DNA of 8,783 nucleotides. Origin: Candidatus Latescibacteria bacterium 4484_107 (GTDB lineage: Bacteria; Latescibacterota; 4484-107). Below are positions 6,246 to 8,783 of the stretch, piece by piece. The stretch spans positions 1-8,783 of the forward strand of contig MVCQ01000041.1 in NCBI GenBank assembly GCA_002059205.1, written 5' to 3'. Both the position numbers and the translations under genes were made by a program. Below the pieces are notes generated by a model. It searched no databases, was not told the origin of the DNA, and saw only the letters and a list, made by a program, of their open reading frames with translations. Position 1 is the stretch's first letter. Each line of letters begins with the position of its first letter.

Positions 6246-6254
6246 AAGAAGAGG

Positions 6255-6290
6255 AAAACCGCCTTGAGGTAGAAACTCAGGGCGGTTTTT
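6255..6290 (+). terminator. Intrinsic terminator, possibly bidirectional
   Basis: Fourteen-base-pair stem (6255-6268 with 6276-6289, one G-U pair) and a 7-nt loop, GC-rich in the middle and flanked by four A on the left and five T on the right. It should end transcripts of the mttB-like gene. The A-run gives four T on the other strand, so it may also stop the converging propeller gene. Confidence 0.88.
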
Positions 6291-6339
6291 CAGGTTTAAC
6301 AAGGCAATCCATGCACGGGAAAACGAACGCTAATTTCCC

Positions 6340-6362
6340 CCTCCCTTCACGTTTCACGTTTC
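6340..6362 (-). repeat. Heptamer array E overlapping the stop codon of the propeller gene
   Basis: On the plus strand two ACGTTTC units (6349, 6356). On the minus (gene) strand this reads TGAAACG TGAAACG TGAAGGG. The gene's TGA stop (6363-6361) is the first TGA of the array. The 22 bases 6340-6361 match the end of uvrC (4488-4509) exactly in inverted orientation. Confidence 0.85.
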
Positions 6363-8783
6363 ATTCCCCCAGCACCGCCACGCCTCCGCCACCGCTTCCG
6401 AACCATATCCTTCCATCCGGGCCCTGAACGATGGACAGCACCTCTTCGTTGCAGATCCCCGTGACCCATCTTTGGCCGTCGAAGCGACTCAACCCATTGT
6501 TTTCAGTAGCCACCCACGCAAAACCTTCTCGGGTAACCATCAACGCCCGCACGTCTCGTCCCGCCAGGCCGTCCTTTTTTCCGTAGTTCGTCCAGGTCTT
6601 TCCGTCGAAGCGGCTCACCCCGTTGTCATCCATAGCGATCCAGATGTTCCCCGCCTGATCGGCCACTATTGAGTTGACGTGGTTATCACGCAACCCGTCG
6701 TCGGTGGTATAGTGCATCCACGTTTTGCCGTCGAAACGATTCACGCCGCCCCCCATGGTCGCCATCCAGAGGTTCCCCTGAAGGTCCGCAGTGATGTCGA
6801 ACACATTGATGTGACTCAAGCCGTCGTGCTCAGTGTATGTCTTCCACGTCTTCCCGTCATACACACTGGCCCCTTGTCCCCACGCTGCGCTCCACACGCG
6901 CCCCTGGTGATCCACTGTCACACAGGGTATCCATCCGCCGAGGTGGGAGGCGGTGCTCTTGCCGTCGAAGGAATAGAGACCGCGATTGCCTGCGAGCCAC
7001 ACGCTGCCTTCCCGATCCACGGCCACGTCCCGGATGCGGCCCTTGGGGAAGCGCTCATTTTTCGCGTACGTGGTCCAGCGTTTTCCGTCGAACCGGCACA
7101 ATCCTTCCGCCACGACCCATAGGGAGCCGTCCGGACCAAAGGCCATCGAACGCACGCGGTTGCCCGACAGCCCGTTCTCTGTGGTATAGATCGTCCACGC
7201 GCCTTGCTCGAACCGGTCCGCCTTGTCCGTAAGATTCAGCCATTCGTTGATCCGGAATCCGACCACCTCTTCGACGCTTACGCTGGCGGTCTCCACCTGG
7301 GTCTCCGGGAGGACAAATTTCAGTCCGAAGACCCGGTTGCCGTCGTAACGCTTGTCCGGTTCCGGTTCGCAGATATTCACGCTGAAGTCGAATCCGCCCC
7401 GCGTCTGCTTCGCCTGCACCAACAGCATATTCCGGCCCTCCTCGATCTGAATTCCCTCCCGATCGTTGGGCAGACGATGGCGCCGAACGCCTTTGTACGC
7501 ATACACTTCCGCTCCATTGATCCAAACCTTCACGTCCTCCCCGGAGCCGACCCAGAGTTCGGCGATCTGCGATTTGGGCGCCGTGAACTCCGTGTACGCG
7601 TAAATCACACAATTGACCGGATCGTTGTAGTACGTATCCAGATCGATCCGGTCGTCGTGGAAATAGACCGGCTTGCTCCAGCCGTCCTGATCCGGCACGG
7701 GCTTGGTCGCCTTCGGATCGAGCGTCATCGCCTCCATCTCCCCGATTTCGAAAGGCCCCTTCAAAAGCCACGTACGCGCGCCCTGACCGTAATGCCCCTG
7801 TTCGCCCCACTTGCCCCAATCCGCCGGGCACTTCTCAAAGCGGCGGGCCACCTGCTCGATGGGGTTTCCGTTCACCTTGATGGTTTCGAGGTCGCATTGC
7901 CCGAGTCCTTTGTACGCCGCAAGCGTAAGATACTCGATGTCATCCGGGTTGAGTCCCATCAGCCGGGCCGAAACCGCGTCCGCGGCCACGATATCCGCGC
8001 TCGCGATGATCGTATTCATCCGCACGGCTTTCCCGCCATACTCATCCGACTTGAACCGCTCCATAGCCACAATGGCATCCACCACCGTGAAATCCACGTC
8101 CGACAGGGAGGTGAGATCCACGATGGTTTCGTCGAGAACCTCCGGCGTATGCGGAAGCCCCGGATTGCCGCTGCCCGGAGGATATCCGAGCATCTTGGCC
8201 CAGCCGTAGATCATGCCGGGCGCGATCCCCACGAAGTTCTTCATCGCATTGGTCATGCCCACCCCGTCGTGAATTTTCAGCACCGGCACACTGATCAGCA
8301 CGTCGCATTCCAGGATAGTGGAAGGGATGAAATACTTCTCGCGCGCATACCACTCGTCCGGAACCGTCACCTCCACGGCTTCGTCGAAGTTCAGATCCAC
8401 GATGTCGAGAGGGACGCCGGAAAGCGCCTCATCACTCAGAAGCGCGCGATAGCCGGCCACTTCAAAGCCGTCGCCCATCTTGGCGCGGGGCACTGTCGCC
8501 TTTATGTCGGCGCGATCCGGGGGAATCCACTCCCCGGAGCCTTCGGCAATGGTGATTCGGGCCTCCGGCACGATCCCGTGCACGATCTTGACCAATGCCT
8601 TCACCACCCGGCAATCCGTGATCACGCCCGATCCCCTCGGCTTCAGTTCCACGATGTTGGGCTTGATCACCACCCAGTCCGTGCCCGGCTCGATGATCGT
8701 GTGCAACCCCCCGGCCATCGAGATCGCGTACCGGACCATGTGCTCCACCTGCGCCTCGGTCAACGCCGAGTCCGGGGACACCG
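6361..8783 (-). CDS. DUF362 domain protein fused to a seven-bladed regulator-type beta-propeller, N-terminus off the window
   Basis: The frame is open to the right edge; a GTG at 8781 is in frame but is probably internal, so the gene is called 5'-partial (806 visible residues). Residues 1-310 match DUF362 (PF04015): WVVIKPNIVE near 36-45, IAEGSG 78-83, CDVLISVPVLKIH 159-171 and AMKNFVG 179-185. DUF362 function is unknown, although some members carry iron-sulfur clusters; no ferredoxin CxxC cluster is visible here. Residues about 335-490 look like a beta-sandwich or PA14/CBM-like module (LLKGPFEIG, ELWVGSGEDVKVWINGAEVY). Residues about 527-806 contain seven blades of the two-component-regulator propeller type, each with a DG..W core and RFDGK(T/R)W end (for example GNLWMATMGGGVNRFDGKTW). 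No histidine kinase, transmembrane segment or response regulator follows the propeller; the protein ends at blade seven. It converges on the mttB-like gene across a shared terminator. Confidence 0.88.
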   Translation of the reverse strand, partial: VSPDSALTEAQVEHMVRYAISMAGGLHTIIEPGTDWVVIKPNIVELKPRGSGVITDCRVVKALVKIVHGIVPEARITIAEGSGEWIPPDRADIKATVPRAKMGDGFEVAGYRALLSDEALSGVPLDIVDLNFDEAVEVTVPDEWYAREKYFIPSTILECDVLISVPVLKIHDGVGMTNAMKNFVGIAPGMIYGWAKMLGYPPGSGNPGLPHTPEVLDETIVDLTSLSDVDFTVVDAIVAMERFKSDEYGGKAVRMNTIIASADIVAADAVSARLMGLNPDDIEYLTLAAYKGLGQCDLETIKVNGNPIEQVARRFEKCPADWGKWGEQGHYGQGARTWLLKGPFEIGEMEAMTLDPKATKPVPDQDGWSKPVYFHDDRIDLDTYYNDPVNCVIYAYTEFTAPKSQIAELWVGSGEDVKVWINGAEVYAYKGVRRHRLPNDREGIQIEEGRNMLLVQAKQTRGGFDFSVNICEPEPDKRYDGNRVFGLKFVLPETQVETASVSVEEVVGFRINEWLNLTDKADRFEQGAWTIYTTENGLSGNRVRSMAFGPDGSLWVVAEGLCRFDGKRWTTYAKNERFPKGRIRDVAVDREGSVWLAGNRGLYSFDGKSTASHLGGWIPCVTVDHQGRVWSAAWGQGASVYDGKTWKTYTEHDGLSHINVFDITADLQGNLWMATMGGGVNRFDGKTWMHYTTDDGLRDNHVNSIVADQAGNIWIAMDDNGVSRFDGKTWTNYGKKDGLAGRDVRALMVTREGFAWVATENNGLSRFDGQRWVTGICNEEVLSIVQGPDGRIWFGSGGGGVAVLGE

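Noticed and set aside
5867..6302. Minus-strand frames rich in SRFTFH-like peptides
   Set aside because: These are translations of the heptamer arrays, which are open in all frames in this orientation, plus antisense of the mttB-like gene.
8779..8781. GTG at 8781 as the true start of the DUF362 gene
   Set aside because: It lies at the window edge, no upstream sequence is available to judge a ribosome binding site, and DUF362 proteins normally have sequence before this point.

Overview
The window comes from a bacterial chromosome that looks moderately GC-rich by eye. The mix of a secreted M6-type metallopeptidase, a pyrrolysine-free MttB-family protein and a DUF362/beta-propeller protein suggests an uncultured deep-branching lineage (Poribacteria-, Latescibacteria- or Hydrogenedentes-like). 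That placement is a low-confidence inference, because no rRNA or other strong phylogenetic marker is present except uvrC.

Layout. Bases 1 to about 1944 (minus strand) hold the N-terminal 640-odd residues of a secreted M6-family metallopeptidase that runs off the left edge. Bases 1945-2269 hold no gene; they carry two dispersed repeats. A tRNA-Gly(CCC) on the minus strand (2310-2384) has its own terminator downstream and a consensus sigma-70 promoter upstream. Back to back with that promoter is a second consensus promoter that drives uvrC (2664-4502, plus strand). After uvrC come a 25-bp-arm inverted repeat and a 9-mer phrase repeat, then a complete MttB-superfamily methyltransferase homolog (4708-6114, plus). 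A strong hairpin terminator lies between this gene and a converging minus-strand gene (6361 to beyond the right edge). That gene encodes DUF362, a beta-sandwich-like middle region and seven two-component-regulator-type propeller blades.

The genes do not form an obvious pathway. uvrC is nucleotide excision repair; the MttB homolog suggests corrinoid-dependent methylamine or betaine-type metabolism, but no corrinoid protein or activator is in view; the two edge genes look like secreted or envelope-associated proteins. The most striking shared feature is the dispersed repeats at nearly every gene boundary. A heptamer family (GAAACGT in one orientation, ACGTTTC in the other) forms a 70-bp array directly after the uvrC -10 box. 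It supplies the uvrC stop codon, follows the mttB-like gene, and overlaps the stop codon of the propeller gene. A 9-mer 'CTCTGCGGT' phrase sits at the starts of the mttB-like and M6 genes. In the M6 gene it coincides with a start-codon/reading-frame problem.
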